Assembly: GCA_049999765.1 (NCBI GenBank)
Contig: JBNGIQ010008527.1
Location: 1 to 30,686, forward strand
Length of the DNA: 30,686 nt
DNA from: Phaeoceros laevis
Lineage: Eukaryota; Anthocerotophyta; Anthocerotopsida; Notothyladales
Direction: 5' to 3'
The notes under the pieces are model-generated. The model worked only from the letters and a program-made list of their open reading frames with translations. It was not told the origin of the DNA and searched no databases. Below, in pieces: positions 1 to 9,540 of this stretch (positions are counted from its first letter, which is position 1; each line of letters begins with the position of its first letter). The position numbers and the translations under genes were made by a program.

Positions 1-167
1 CTATTGAATCATGGCAGGGTCCTGTTAGGGTGAAAGTTTCACCCATAAAATTTTCACCCATAATGTGACATTGTTCTTTTTTATTTGCTCTGGATTGCTG
101 GATTCTTTGGGTGCTGGGTCTCGCCTCGTGCGTACATTACTCCACATCACATGTTATTTACTCGAAA

Positions 168-658
168 TCAATCTATCTGCTTTGGTTTGGCAACATTGTC
201 CTCGACGAGTGATCCTGCGGTTTGCTGAGCCCATGTCTGCATTGCAGGTTCACTTATCCAGTTTGTAGCAACTTCACCCTTTGTCTCCCATGTGTCTACA
301 ACATCCATTCGGGCCACAAAGTACAGGAATGTGGTGACTGCATCAAGCCTGTGGGCTACCAGCCTCATCTGGGCTTGCTGAACCATCCTCGACGCTTCTG
401 CTTCTCTAAGGTTTGGAAACTCATGTCGAAGCATGTTGCTAATCTTCAGGCTAGCTTGAGTCCAGAGTTGCTCTTCTGTGGGTTCACCGTATCTGGGAAC
501 TCTGATGAGCTGCAGAGGAAGGCAGTGTTGATCCTCATTGATAGTGGTCCAGAAGTAATTGTCTACTGCCCGCCTTCTCTACAGAAAGCCAGCTTTCATG
601 ATAGTGACTTCTGTTGCCTCCAATTCTGGGAACAGACCCCTTCCAACGTCTTGGGTCT
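168..658 (-). pseudogene. Unclassified coding remnant, one in-frame stop
   Basis: Reading the minus strand from about 658 gives an open frame of about 163 codons that ends at a TGA at 168-170 and is broken once by a TAG at 581-579. The translation is hydrophilic and looks protein-like, with stretches such as RVPRYGEPTEEQLW and LREAEASRMVQQAQMRLVAH and a run of helix-forming residues. I do not recognise the family. Its upstream edge meets the DYW fragment on the opposite strand at about 660, so two unrelated broken pieces lie tail to tail. It could be a degenerate transposon ORF or a pseudogene. The amino-acid pattern is seen; the pseudogene status is inferred from the stop and the missing start. 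Confidence 0.4.
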
Positions 659-659
659 T

Positions 660-908
660 GGACAAGCAGAGAAACTGGCGCTAGCATATTGTCTCCTGAA
701 GAGAAACTGGCGCTAGCATATTGTCTCCTGAACACTCCAGATGGCAAAACTCTGCTAGTTACCACAAACCTTCATATGTGCTATGACTGCCACAGTAGCA
801 CCAAGATCATGTCACCGCTTGAAAAGCCAGAGAGAGATCGTAATAGGAGATTCACATCGTGTCGACCGATTTGTGCAAGCGTGCTGTCCATGCGGGGATC
901 GGCATTAA
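660..908 (+). pseudogene. DYW-domain tail of a PPR protein, frameshifted
   Basis: This fragment resembles the C-terminal DYW cytidine-deaminase-like domain of plant PPR RNA-editing factors. Visible blocks are EKLALAYCLL, then NTPDGKTLLV, then a zinc-ligand motif MCYDCHSSTKIM, then EIVIGDSHRVDRF and CPCGDRH followed by TAA at 906-908. The family normally has HSEKLA and ends in DYW; here HSE reads QAE, so the expected catalytic histidine is missing, and the end reads DRH. The frame is broken twice: by a 32-bp tandem duplication at 669-732 and by a shift near 830, where the last block moves to another frame. No PPR repeats are visible upstream. Known family role: organellar C-to-U editing. This copy cannot encode a working domain. 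Confidence 0.8.
669..732 (+). repeat. 32-bp perfect tandem duplication inside the DYW fragment
   Basis: The same 32 bases occur at 669-700 and 701-732. The unit encodes the EKLALAYCLL block, and because 32 is not a multiple of three the duplication shifts the reading frame of the DYW remnant. Confidence 0.95.
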
Positions 909-1343
909 CAGTTTTATGTTAGAAGACATCCGGCACATGGTTGCGGGCTATTGCTCTCATGCATGGGAAGTGGTGGGTCCCGGTCAGTGGGAAGTTCGTT
1001 GAGAACTACGTCTACTCTCTACGAACAATTCCAGAGACAGCGCGGATGGTTAGGACGTCCCACATAGGAATGGCAAAGTCAAAGAAAGGAACTCTCACAT
1101 CCATATCATACCATGCTAGGACTATATATAATTGCTAATTGAAGGAAAAGTAGTAAAACATTCTAAAGTAATAGGTCGTAACTTAGCAAGTAGTCTCATA
1201 TCATAAGCCATTGTGTCACATATCATATCTTCAAGGAATACATACTTCAGCCTAGACTAGTTAATTTTGCCTTTCAGATTTAAGTTTTGTCATAATTTCA
1301 GAATGGATCTATATGGCCATGGTGCAACTACTATCCTACTCAG

Positions 1344-1437
1344 CCTCTTTGTAATATTACTTATCAGTATATATCCTCTTTGTAATATTATTTATCAGTA
1401 TATATCCTCTTTGTAATATTACTTATGAGTATAGATC
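1344..1437 (+). repeat. 31-bp tandem repeat, three copies
   Basis: AT-rich units beginning CCTCTTTGTAATATTA lie at 1344-1374, 1375-1405 and 1406-1437, with a few substitutions. No coding sense is seen. Confidence 0.9.
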
Positions 1438-1752
1438 CTAGTGGTCCAAAAGGGAAGTTTGGAGTAAAGTAACTTGAAGCAAGAACATTGATTAACTGTT
1501 TGTACAACCTTGAACCAATTGCAAGAGATGGTGTAGCTCTCATTAAGTCATCCAGCTTTGAGATGGTCAAAGTACAAGCAGAAAATCATAAGATTATGAG
1601 TGAACATATCTACTAGAGATGTTGGCCTGAACCCATTCACACCACACACAAAGGGCTGAATACTTAGCCCACCCGTCACATAAGGGTAAAAATAATCACA
1701 GCTCTCATACAAGTTACCCTACCATGTGATTATGGGGATTGCCCTGTCCATG

Positions 1753-1834
1753 GACAGAATATGTTGCCTGAGGGATACCGATCCCTGGGCTGTGACAGAA
1801 TATTTTGCGTGAGGGATACGGATCCCTGGGCTGT
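1753..1834 (+). repeat. 41-bp tandem duplication
   Basis: Units beginning GACAGAATAT lie at 1753-1793 and 1794-1834 and differ at a few bases. Confidence 0.9.
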
Positions 1835-1960
1835 GAGGCTGCATGTAACTTGTATGGAGAGTGAGTTCATGAACTGGTTATAGTCTACCAGCTTCCAGCT
1901 TGTAAGCCGACTGCTCGAGATTACTAACAAGGCAGAGTAATTATTTGTAATATTTAATTA

Positions 1961-2041
1961 GTACAACACCGTGAAATCCGAAGGACAGCGAATTCGAAGC
2001 CTGCCTTCTTACGACTGTCCTGGGATTTCACGGTGGTGTAC
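1961..2041. repeat. Short foldback (inverted repeat), MITE- or hairpin-like
   Basis: The left arm at 1961-1979 and the right arm at 2023-2041 are reverse complements with one mismatch in 19 bases (core CACCGTGAAATCC against GGATTTCACGGTG). A second paired block, AGGACAG at 1982-1988 with CTGTCCT at 2015-2021, extends the stem inward. The loop is about 26 bases. No clear target-site duplication flanks it. It could be a tiny MITE or a small-RNA hairpin; the sequence does not decide. Confidence 0.75.
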
Positions 2042-2379
2042 GTGTACAGTGATGTCCCCTTACTGTTTGCTATCTGCCAGCCAGCCATGTCCCGGTTACA
2101 CTTTGAAAGCCTCCTATCTTCATAAATATAAATAGCACAGTGAGACATCGGACTTCCACATGGTTAGTACTTTACATGAATCTCTGATGCCCTTCACAAC
2201 GACAGAAACTGGCCCGGAGTAAGACACAGCTCGAGAGAGCTACCACAGCACCTTGCAAGTTTTTTGCCTCCTACTCATACCTGAGTGTAGCGGACGTAGG
2301 AGAGCACTGCCATGACCGTCTGCACGGCAATGCTATCCTACTGCACTCCTTGATCTGCAGTGCTCAGAAGCCTCAACCA

Positions 2380-3981
2380 TTACGGCTTGGGGTGGAAGTA
2401 GGCAACAAATGCCATGATAGCCTGCAAGGCGGTTGCTACGGTGACCAAGCTTGCAGCAACGTATGCCAGGAAACGCACTGGATTCTCGCAGTGTCTCTCT
2501 TTGAAGTCAGCAATCCACTGGTTATGTTTGGCTCTCAGATGGTCACCGATACGCTGCTGCAACGTCTGCATATGCTGTGGGGGGATGTAGCCAATGAAGA
2601 GCCCCTCACACATGCCGTTCCATTGCCTGCACACATCCTCATCGCTTCCCAGCTGGTTCACAATCACTCCAGACTTGATGAGAAGCCGAACATCCTCGGC
2701 CTCATCCATCAAGCTGTCCATGAAGTACAAGTAGGTCCTGAAGTCCGACCTCGTCTTGTTGTGCTGCATCTGCTCGTAGAGTGCCAGGTTCCGGAACAGC
2801 GCTGCTGTGTGGTCGTTCATCACCAGCTTGGGCAGAAAGAGAGTGCTGTGATTGACAAACTGCATCTTATCCAGTTTGACAGGGCGGTCGATTGCCTTGA
2901 ACCTGATGCCAAACTTTTTCAAACTGGTGGCGGAGGAGATCCTGTCGATCCTCTGGTCTTCCTCATCTGAGCCTTGCTTCAGTCCTTGGCAGAAAAACCT
3001 GCTCCACAGGCTGGGCTGCACCTCCTCATCAGGCTGTGGGTTGAGGCCCCCACAGATGGCGAGGTAAGTAGCGGCCAGGATATGCTCGCAACCCCACAGG
3101 GCATCAGGGTTCTCTGGCCTGTGGTGCTTTTCCAAGTGGCCCTTCAAGTCCTGCTTCCATGTCTTCACTTTGCCTCCGTGGGTGAAGGGGTACACAGCAG
3201 CAACCACATGCACAAGCATCTTGTTCAACATTGCCTGGGCGGCAACCTCGTCAGCATCTTTGCCCATCAGCTCTATCTCTCCTTTCAAGTCGTGATTGAC
3301 CCCATTACCGAGGAGTAACTCCCCTTCGTCATGCTTAGTTTCCACCGCATCCACACCATCATCGGCCGGTTTCTCTCGTTTCCTCGATGCCTCTGCCTTC
3401 CCCAACTGCTTGATGACCGCTAGTAGCAAGGACATGGGCACCTGGTTCCCCATGATCGTCATATCACGGTACAGAGGAAACCTGCGTGCCTCAAACGCAT
3501 CGTCCTGAAATATACTCCGAAACTGGTAACCCCAACAGTCCCGGTCCAGAGTAGATCGCAGGTATGCACAGAGGAAGAGCGCGTCCAAAGCTAACAAAGA
3601 ACCAGGCAGGTGCGGGAGTTCCGGAGGGTCCTGCTTAGGAGCTGCTTCGTATATTGCTTCTGCTCCTTCCAGTTCCAGGTCCAGGTCTTTGATGAAACCT
3701 GCCAATTCCGCTGATGCCGAAGGATCGGAGCTCGAGGCAGAAGCTGTCCCAGTTTTGTCCGGCCCACGCACCACCATCCTCGCCACTTTCACTTTGAAGC
3801 TATCCAGGGCCCCCTCAAGCTTGTCGTGCGTGTGCAGACCAAGGCGCAGCTCCTTCGCTTTGAAGTGCTCATGCTCAGGGTTGATGTAATCAGGCACCCG
3901 GTAAATCCTCCTTGCCGGGCTGTCCTCCTTCGAGGTTGGAACCTCGAGGGCGGGGAGAGCTGGAGCAGCTGGAGACGCCAT
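2380..3981 (-). CDS. DUF247 (UPF0481) plant protein
   Basis: Single-exon gene of 533 codons. It has the ordered hallmarks of the plant DUF247 family: RIYRVPDYI near the N-terminus, a LALDALFL block, YRDMTIMGNQVPMSLL (the family usually has ENQVP), ISSATSLKKFGIRFKAID, LPKLVMNDHTAALFRNLALYEQ in two parts, YLYFMDSLMDEAEDVRLL, and VIVNQLGSDEDV. A C-terminal hydrophobic segment at about residues 503-527 fits the usual single membrane anchor. I chose the ATG at 3981-3979; the frame is open upstream to a TTG at 4017, but that is not a normal start. Biochemical function of the family is not established in general, although some grass members act in self-incompatibility. The length is in the usual range and the frame is intact. 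A 94-codon ORF lies just upstream on the same strand. Confidence 0.9.
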   Translation of the reverse strand: MASPAAPALPALEVPTSKEDSPARRIYRVPDYINPEHEHFKAKELRLGLHTHDKLEGALDSFKVKVARMVVRGPDKTGTASASSSDPSASAELAGFIKDLDLELEGAEAIYEAAPKQDPPELPHLPGSLLALDALFLCAYLRSTLDRDCWGYQFRSIFQDDAFEARRFPLYRDMTIMGNQVPMSLLLAVIKQLGKAEASRKREKPADDGVDAVETKHDEGELLLGNGVNHDLKGEIELMGKDADEVAAQAMLNKMLVHVVAAVYPFTHGGKVKTWKQDLKGHLEKHHRPENPDALWGCEHILAATYLAICGGLNPQPDEEVQPSLWSRFFCQGLKQGSDEEDQRIDRISSATSLKKFGIRFKAIDRPVKLDKMQFVNHSTLFLPKLVMNDHTAALFRNLALYEQMQHNKTRSDFRTYLYFMDSLMDEAEDVRLLIKSGVIVNQLGSDEDVCRQWNGMCEGLFIGYIPPQHMQTLQQRIGDHLRAKHNQWIADFKERHCENPVRFLAYVAASLVTVATALQAIMAFVAYFHPKP

Positions 3982-4033
3982 TGATGAAGTCCTGACTCGT
4001 GACAAATCGCTGGCCAAGCGAGCAGCCGGCTAG

Positions 4034-4318
4034 CTAGCGCTGTTCACCAGTGAGCACGAGAGATGGACAGCCTCCGGATGGACCCTCCGAGGACGAATGA
4101 GCTGCAATGCGCCATCTTCTCTGCCTGTAAATGTAGACCCCATTGAGCTCGCAAAAGAGCACATCACCGGGGAGAGATGACCCATTGCCAAAGAAACACG
4201 CTTGGCGAAGCTTCAAGCTTCTCGGTAGCCTCTCTGCCACTCGCCACCATCTCCCGAGACACTTGACTAATTTTGGACATTCCCGCGCTAGCTTGGCCAG
4301 CAGGCCAAGCAAATCCAT
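4034..4318 (-). CDS. Small ORF upstream of the DUF247 gene (possible uORF)
   Basis: ATG at 4318 opens a 94-codon frame that stops 53 bases before the DUF247 ATG, on the same strand. The peptide starts MDLLGLLAKLARECPKLVKC and is rich in Arg and Leu. I do not recognise it. It could be an upstream ORF in the DUF247 leader, an independent small gene, or chance. No splice pair that joins it in frame to the DUF247 ORF was obvious. Confidence 0.25.
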   Translation of the reverse strand: MDLLGLLAKLARECPKLVKCLGRWWRVAERLPRSLKLRQACFFGNGSSLPGDVLFCELNGVYIYRQRRWRIAAHSSSEGPSGGCPSLVLTGEQR

Positions 4319-4599
4319 GATCCGGTGACTATCGAAGCAGCTGCCGTGAGCGCAGCAAAAAATAAAAAGTTAGCCTTATAGGTTGGGGATCTGGCTGCTC
4401 TCGGCGGAAGGAACTTCGTTACTAGAATCGTTGTTTTTTTCATACGTACCCGTTTCATACGGACAACACCGTTCTGTTTTCTAGGGTGCTAGGTGTCATC
4501 GACTCGCGTCTTTTTGTCCCAAATCCTGGCTCACATAGGCAGGTTTAGCACTCGAGTGAGTTACTTATTAAGACGGTTCGGTTATTATAGATAAGACTT

Positions 4600-4815
4600 G
4601 AGTACTCCCATTCCAAGATAAGGTGTACTTTCATTGAACTCCTTTGAGAAGAATTGCAATGTAAACAAGGTGAGTACTTCATTACAAGATAAGCTCTGGT
4701 TTCATTCGGACTCCATTGAGAAGAATTCTGCTGCACGGAAGGTGAGCAGAATTCCAAAATTAACTCTACTTTAATTTCGACTCTATTGACAAGAATTCTG
4801 ATGAAGGAAGAAAGT
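4600..4815 (+). repeat. 72-bp tandem repeat, three diverged copies
   Basis: Units start at 4600, 4672 and 4744 (GAGTACT.., GAGTACTT.., GAGCAGAA..). Each contains a TTGAGAAGAATT-like core. The regular 72-base spacing and substitution-type divergence indicate an older tandem duplication. No coding role is seen. Confidence 0.85.
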
Positions 4816-4974
4816 TTGTTTCCAATGATACCCTAAACCCGCAAACTTGATTACGCAAGTTTGTGTACCACACACAAGCAAGATGATTGCTCTAAGGTGT
4901 ATAAGCAAGATGAGTGTTGTCCCTCATATTATGTCTTGGCTTAAAAGATAGTCTAGGTAAGACCTCATGGGTAC

Positions 4975-5042
4975 TGTCAAAGCCTTTTTCACCACAATGT
5001 AATTTGTAATTTATGCTGGCAAATTCCAACGGGCTCATTGGG
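4975..5042 (+). repeat. Dispersed repeat, copy A
   Basis: This block (TGTCAAAGCCTTTTTCACC ... ATGCTGGCAAATTCCA ... GGGCTCAT) recurs at 6603-6673 with scattered substitutions and small indels. Copy B sits just upstream of the LINE reverse-transcriptase fragment, so the repeat may be a piece of a mobile element. Confidence 0.8.
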
Positions 5043-6602
5043 CAGCATAGAGGCCGGAATCGCCCCTGCCTAGGATACCATAAACAGTAGGGTTTCCCCT
5101 TGTTGCTAGGTTTAGATGTAGGGAAACCGAAATGTGGCGGGATCAAGGAGTATTTAGCGGATAGTCACGATAGCAGAAACACGGTTCTCATTTTCGGTGT
5201 GTTGGATCTTTCATGACATTGAGTTGTCCCTTGCACTGAGTAGTGTTTTCCTTGAAGGCTGATTGGAGGTCTGTCGAGCTACTGTGGAGCTAACTACAAA
5301 CTGTTGCCCTGGATAGCGTGCCAACGTGAGATTCGCGGAGCCTTGCTTCACCATCTACGTTCGTCACGAGGTTCTGGACGTCCCAGTCTCTCTCGAATCG
5401 GAGTTGTTGCTCTCTTCCAATACCAGTTGTAGTAGTATTCTTCTGCTCTTTAGAGGCTTTGTTTATTTCCTCTGTTCTTTCTCGAGAAGGTGTTAGAGAA
5501 TATGGTTTAAGCAAATACTTCGTATATAGAAATAGTCTGTATAAAGATATTATCTAATAATAAAAATGTTAGCTAGGTCTAAGTATAGAAACTAGACTAG
5601 TATAAGACAAGGAGATACTAGATCATAAGTAATCTTTTCTGAGCTGATCATTGTAAGATGCTTGGAGTCACAGCTTGAGCTGTTGTATATTTTGCTTCTT
5701 GAAATATACGAGCGGAGCCTGATCAAACTCCGCGACTTGTGGCAGGAGACCTTCTTGGCTCCTGTAAGCTTAGGCTTTAAGCCTAGCTGCACACGGGGGG
5801 ATCTTGTTGGTCCTAGTGCTGTGTTATTCTCTTCTAAGCTTGCTGATTCATCAACCTACAGGATTAGAAGATTAAGGTTTGTATTCAGGTAAGAAAATCA
5901 TAATTGTATTCATGATTTCCAACAGAAGGCACTTGGTGCATTGTTGGAGCTTTGTGACTGTTTGGCAGTGGGTAGAGGGTACTCACCCCTCTCACAAGGT
6001 GCATTTGTGGTTTGCTACCCTGGTCAGCTAACAAGCAGGGAACCAGCATATTGTAGTGAGACTTCTCACATTGGGGACCATGCTGGGCAGGTGCGGTTTG
6101 GGTGTGCGAGACCTGTAGATGCGCAGAGCCAGACTAGTTAGTTGATCAACTTGTAGCTGCTAACATTGTGCCGTGAGACCTAGTTTGCAAAAAAAATCGA
6201 AGGGCTGCGTCCCTGTTGTGTGTGGCTATTCTGGAAGGCAGAAACACCATGGTGTGGTCCCCCTGTCCAAACAACGATGATGGAGGAGGGCAGTTTGTTC
6301 TCATGCAAATCTTTGAAGGGAACCCCATCAAAGTTGACGACCCCAACGGACACATAGAGCGCTATGTGGAGTACTGCAACCGATCGCAGCGTCACAAATG
6401 GGGAAAAGCTAACAAAACGTTTGAGTTCGTCAGCGAGGTTTTTTTCTTCACTGGAAGCTCACACCTCAGGCGGAGATCAGATTTTGAGTTGTGAAGGTGT
6501 TGGTCATCGAAGCTCCCGTGAAGGCATCAGGTGGAGGTGAAGGTGTTGTGAAGGTGATCAGGTGGAGCAGGGGATTTGGGGTTTTGTCCCAGAGGGCCAT
6601 AG

Positions 6603-6709
6603 TGTCAAGGCCTTTTTCACCAGTCTAATGTAAATTTGTAAGCTATGCTGGCAAATTCTAGCGGGCTCATCAAGAAGTGCTATGCTGGAAAATTCCAGCG
6701 GGCTCATCA
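6603..6709 (+). repeat. Dispersed repeat, copy B, with an extra partial tandem unit
   Basis: 6603-6673 matches 4975-5042. Its final about 30 bases (GCTATGCTGG.AAATTC.AGCGGGCTCATCA) are repeated once more at 6679-6709. The LINE fragment begins directly after it. Confidence 0.8.
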
Positions 6710-6712
6710 GGC

Positions 6713-6890
6713 AGGCCTGGTCATAACCATGCTATTATTTGCTGATGACATTGTACTCTTGTCATTGTCAACGAGAGGCTCACAAAAACAACTTGATATA
6801 CTACAAGAATTCTGTGAGCAGTTTAACTTACAGGTCAACTTTGTAGAAGACGACTATTCTCATATTCAATGACACATGCATAAATTCTTG
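6713..6890 (+). mobile_element. Non-LTR (LINE) reverse-transcriptase fragment, frameshifted
   Basis: The frame contains LLFADDIVLLSLSTRG, then QKQLDILQEFCEQFNLQVNF, which is the catalytic FADD box and the following thumb-side segment of plant LINE reverse transcriptase. After NFV the homology moves to another frame (KTTILIFND, matching the usual KTKILIFN block), so the copy is dead. Endonuclease, the rest of the RT and a poly-A tail are not visible. It is a short relic of about 180 bp; the family is certain at the RT level, not at the clade level. Confidence 0.85.
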
Positions 6891-6892
6891 CA

Positions 6893-7150
6893 TTGGATGA
6901 TACATTGAGGTACTTGGTGAAGAATCGCCAATTAATGAAGGATTCCCCAAGGATGGTGAGTATAGATGGTCACCAGTGGTTAAAGCAAAAGACGGAAGAA
7001 CTCAATGAGAGGTACACTCTTGCACATAAGAATAAGGAAATTCAAGCCCATCGACGGTGCATGAGAGGGGAGCTCAAGAAAGAAGGCAGATTTTGGCTAT
7101 TGGAGGTTGATCAGACGAAAGCTCAGGTCTTTGAACATCACTATCATTGA
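6893..7150 (+). other. Short unclassified ORF next to the LINE fragment
   Basis: An 85-codon frame, strongly charged, with blocks such as DGHQWLKQKTEELNERY and RCMRGELKKEGRFWLL. It is opened by TTG rather than ATG. I do not recognise it. Its position suggests a further piece of mobile-element or pseudogene debris, but this is inference only. Confidence 0.2.
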
Positions 7151-7734
7151 AACCGGCATTGGCTAAGATATACTTTTCATGATCCAAAGGTAAGTTTATA
7201 ATGGATTGATTGACTTTGTCACGGAGCTCATGAGTGAGTAACATGAACGCGTGTTCTCAGCTAATTTATTTGCTACAACTATCTTGAGTTAAATGAGCGA
7301 TTCCACCTTACATGGACAAAGGACTTCGAAAGACTCCAACAAATAAATTTTCAAGCAGAGGCCTCGGATTTGGTTATTGAGGATCGCATTTTAAACCCGG
7401 AGACGGTGAAAATGACGGATAGGGGGACTGCCAAGCATATTTTTGTTCTAATATCTTGGCTGAAAATGGAGCGTATCTGATTTTTGGGCTAGGACATATC
7501 TGTAGGTCAGCGTGCTGCAGATCTAACGAGAGCCGCCCTCCTGCCCCCCTCAATGTTTTTGTCCAAATCTGTTCGTTGCTGGTGAGAGTCATATTAAGCT
7601 CTCAATTGTTCTGACAAATGGGCTCCTGTACTTGGCAGTGTTCCAAGCCTCCTTTGTCTGCAGCCCTCTGCAACATTTTCTGAGGCGGGAAACAAGCTCC
7701 TTAGTGGACTTCCATGTACCAAGAGGTGTCAATA
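7151..7734. other. Gene-free stretch
   Basis: I see nothing here that I can support as a gene, RNA or repeat. Confidence 0.5.
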
Positions 7735-8225
7735 TCACCGAGCTAATGTGCTCAGACTCATAACACATGTTGATTGATCCTGGCTAACCTTCCCTGCACC
7801 TTCAGGTACGAAAATGAACTTCTGGATTACATCTACATATATTTGCCCAGGCATGGAAATACAGATGAATGCCCTGAGGAAGTCCTCAAACTCCTGAAGC
7901 TGTTTTGTGGCTTTGCTCACCTTCCACTCACTGGTCTTCACCTCGCCATAAAATACTTTCAGCTTGCAAACCACCTCTCCTGGTACAATCTCAACTCTAC
8001 CGGCCAAATCAATCTCAAATTCAGACCTCAATCTGCAATTTCTGGACGACCAAATGCCAAAGCACAGAAATACAAAGAACTCTGTTCCACATCCAGAGTT
8101 CCCATCTGCAAGTAGATGAGTCCCTCTTTGACAGCACAGTCAAAGACTTCAAACAACATGATCTTCTGTTGGGCCTTCCAAGCTGCATTCCACATATTTC
8201 TAGCTTGCAATGTACATGTACACTA
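7735..8225 (-). pseudogene. Broken protein with PD-(D/E)XK-nuclease-like motifs
   Basis: Two adjacent minus-strand frames read as one protein separated by a one-base-type frameshift near 8030. The first part (8225-8029) runs through RNMWNAAWKAQQKIM, FDCAVKEGLIYLQMGTLDVE and LYFCALAFGRPEIAD to a TGA. The second (8031-7735) continues LRSEFEIDLAGRVEIV, then VFYGEVKTSEWKVSKATKQL and EDFLRAFICISMPGQ. The order E..D, then GEVK, then a helix with K..KQL resembles the PD-(D/E)XK nuclease core (Asp, Glu-x-Lys, following Gln). I do not recognise the exact family. The fold is inferred from three short motifs. A short intron instead of a frameshift cannot be excluded. No ATG start was located. Confidence 0.4.
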
Positions 8226-9126
8226 GCACAGAGCAAAACTAAACAAATAGCCCGGAGGCTGTGGTGTGTGGCTGGCTATGGCCGAACACAACTGCAAACA
8301 TGCTACAAGGAATTGCAAAAAAAAAAAAATGTCGCAGGCAACAATATTTGTCCGGTGTTTTTTGCTTTACCAAGATTGGTGCCCGTCCTTGAGGAGGCCA
8401 TCTTATCAAAATATAGTATCGTTCATACGTCATGTTCCACATAATACTTAAGTAGCCCTCTATTAAACAACTAGCCTACGTCCAAAGAGTTTATAGTAAG
8501 GTTAGCACCTTTCTGGTCAACCAATAGAGTTGTGCAAAGCTAGTGAAGTTTCTTCACAAGCACTGCAGCATAATAGTCCACTTTATATCCTCTTTACAAA
8601 ACTGACCATTTTTGTGAGCACTTACAAAATACTTCACTCTATGAACCCAAGGACTCTGCACCTACACCTTGATCATCAACTCCCATCTGTTCGATGCCTT
8701 TATAAATTCACAAAGTCATCACAAGTAATGACCTCTACACTTGTTTTTATTTTGAAAAATTAAAGTAAATCCCACGGCTAACCGTTTGTTTTATACACAT
8801 TTCATATGTTCGGAATGTGGTTCCGATTAGCGGGAAACACATTTTCAGTAGCTAGGACTTGCACCATGTGTGGTGTAGACTCCTATATCTCATACTATAC
8901 ATCATTTGGTTTCATCAGTGTCATAGATGTTAATTACATCTCAAATAGTTTTTATTGTAGCAGAAGACTATGTAGCAAACCTCGATGTTGTCGATCCTCA
9001 AGCGGCGGAGTTGCGGCCCGATTGAGATCTACAACAATCTATGGAAGTAGTGGCTGTGTCCTAGGGCTGCCGAACGGAAACCCATCATCATCTATCTGTG
9101 CAAAACTGCTAAAGATCTCGAAGGTT
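8226..9126. other. Gene-free stretch, partly internal to a Copia relic
   Basis: Contains an A-run near 8319-8331 and no supported gene. The part next to 9127 would be the leader/gag side of the Copia relic on the minus strand, but I found no readable gag frame. Confidence 0.45.
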
Positions 9127-9138
9127 GCTCTGATACCA
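9127..9138 (-). mobile_element. Copia-type primer-binding site (tRNA-iMet)
   Basis: On the minus strand this reads TGGTATCAGAGC, the primer-binding site used by Ty1/Copia retrotransposons, complementary to the 3' end of initiator tRNA-Met. It sits three bases inside a sequence whose outer edge begins TGTGATAGACC on the plus strand, which is the expected place beside an LTR end. Confidence 0.75.
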
Positions 9139-9141
9139 CAC

Positions 9142-9540
9142 TGTGATAGACCTCTGTTAAAGAGGATTTACCCCTAGATCTTTCTTTCAAATGATTAGCC
9201 CAATTGCACACAAGACACAACATTATGACCCCAAGTCCTGCCCGGGGCTGCTACAACGCAGATGGACTTGCTGTCCCCCTACCGTGGACAACCCTTTCTT
9301 AGAGCCTCTAGAGCTCCAAGCATCTGCCATACTCAATCTCTTGAGCTTCAAGCAGCTGCCAACTCAAGCTCTTGCTTACAATGGAATGTTTCAAGACAAA
9401 GCTCCAAGAGTATACAAGGGTTTGGATGTGTAAATTATCACACTTTCCTAAATCTATTCCTAAACTTATTGCTTGCATTACTCATAGAATCGTAGCTTCA
9501 TTTTTCTCTTGGCATGTTTTAACTTATTACTCCATTATTT
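9142..9540 (-). mobile_element. Probable Copia 5' LTR (outer end not resolved)
   Basis: Read on the minus strand, this segment would be the 5' LTR upstream of the primer-binding site and ends ...CTATCACA at 9142. It contains a short inverted motif CCTCT.TTAA.AGAGG near that end. I could not find the other LTR edge, a target-site duplication, or a second LTR copy in the window, so the far coordinate is approximate. Short frames inside it (9191-9495) are not considered genes. Confidence 0.5.

Larger units (their letters stand above)
909..2379. other. Gene-free stretch
   Basis: Apart from the two tandem repeats and the foldback listed separately, I see no supported gene. Open frames here are short and lack recognisable motifs. 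Confidence 0.6.
4319..6700. other. Gene-free stretch
   Basis: No gene is supported here. It contains the 72-bp repeats and a dispersed repeat. Short open frames, for example around 5290-5514, 5941-6141 and 6216-6494, show no family motif and no splice context that I trust. Confidence 0.55.

Noticed and set aside
2350-2970. 206-codon plus-strand frame opposite the DUF247 gene
   Set aside because: It is antisense to an intact gene with clear family motifs.
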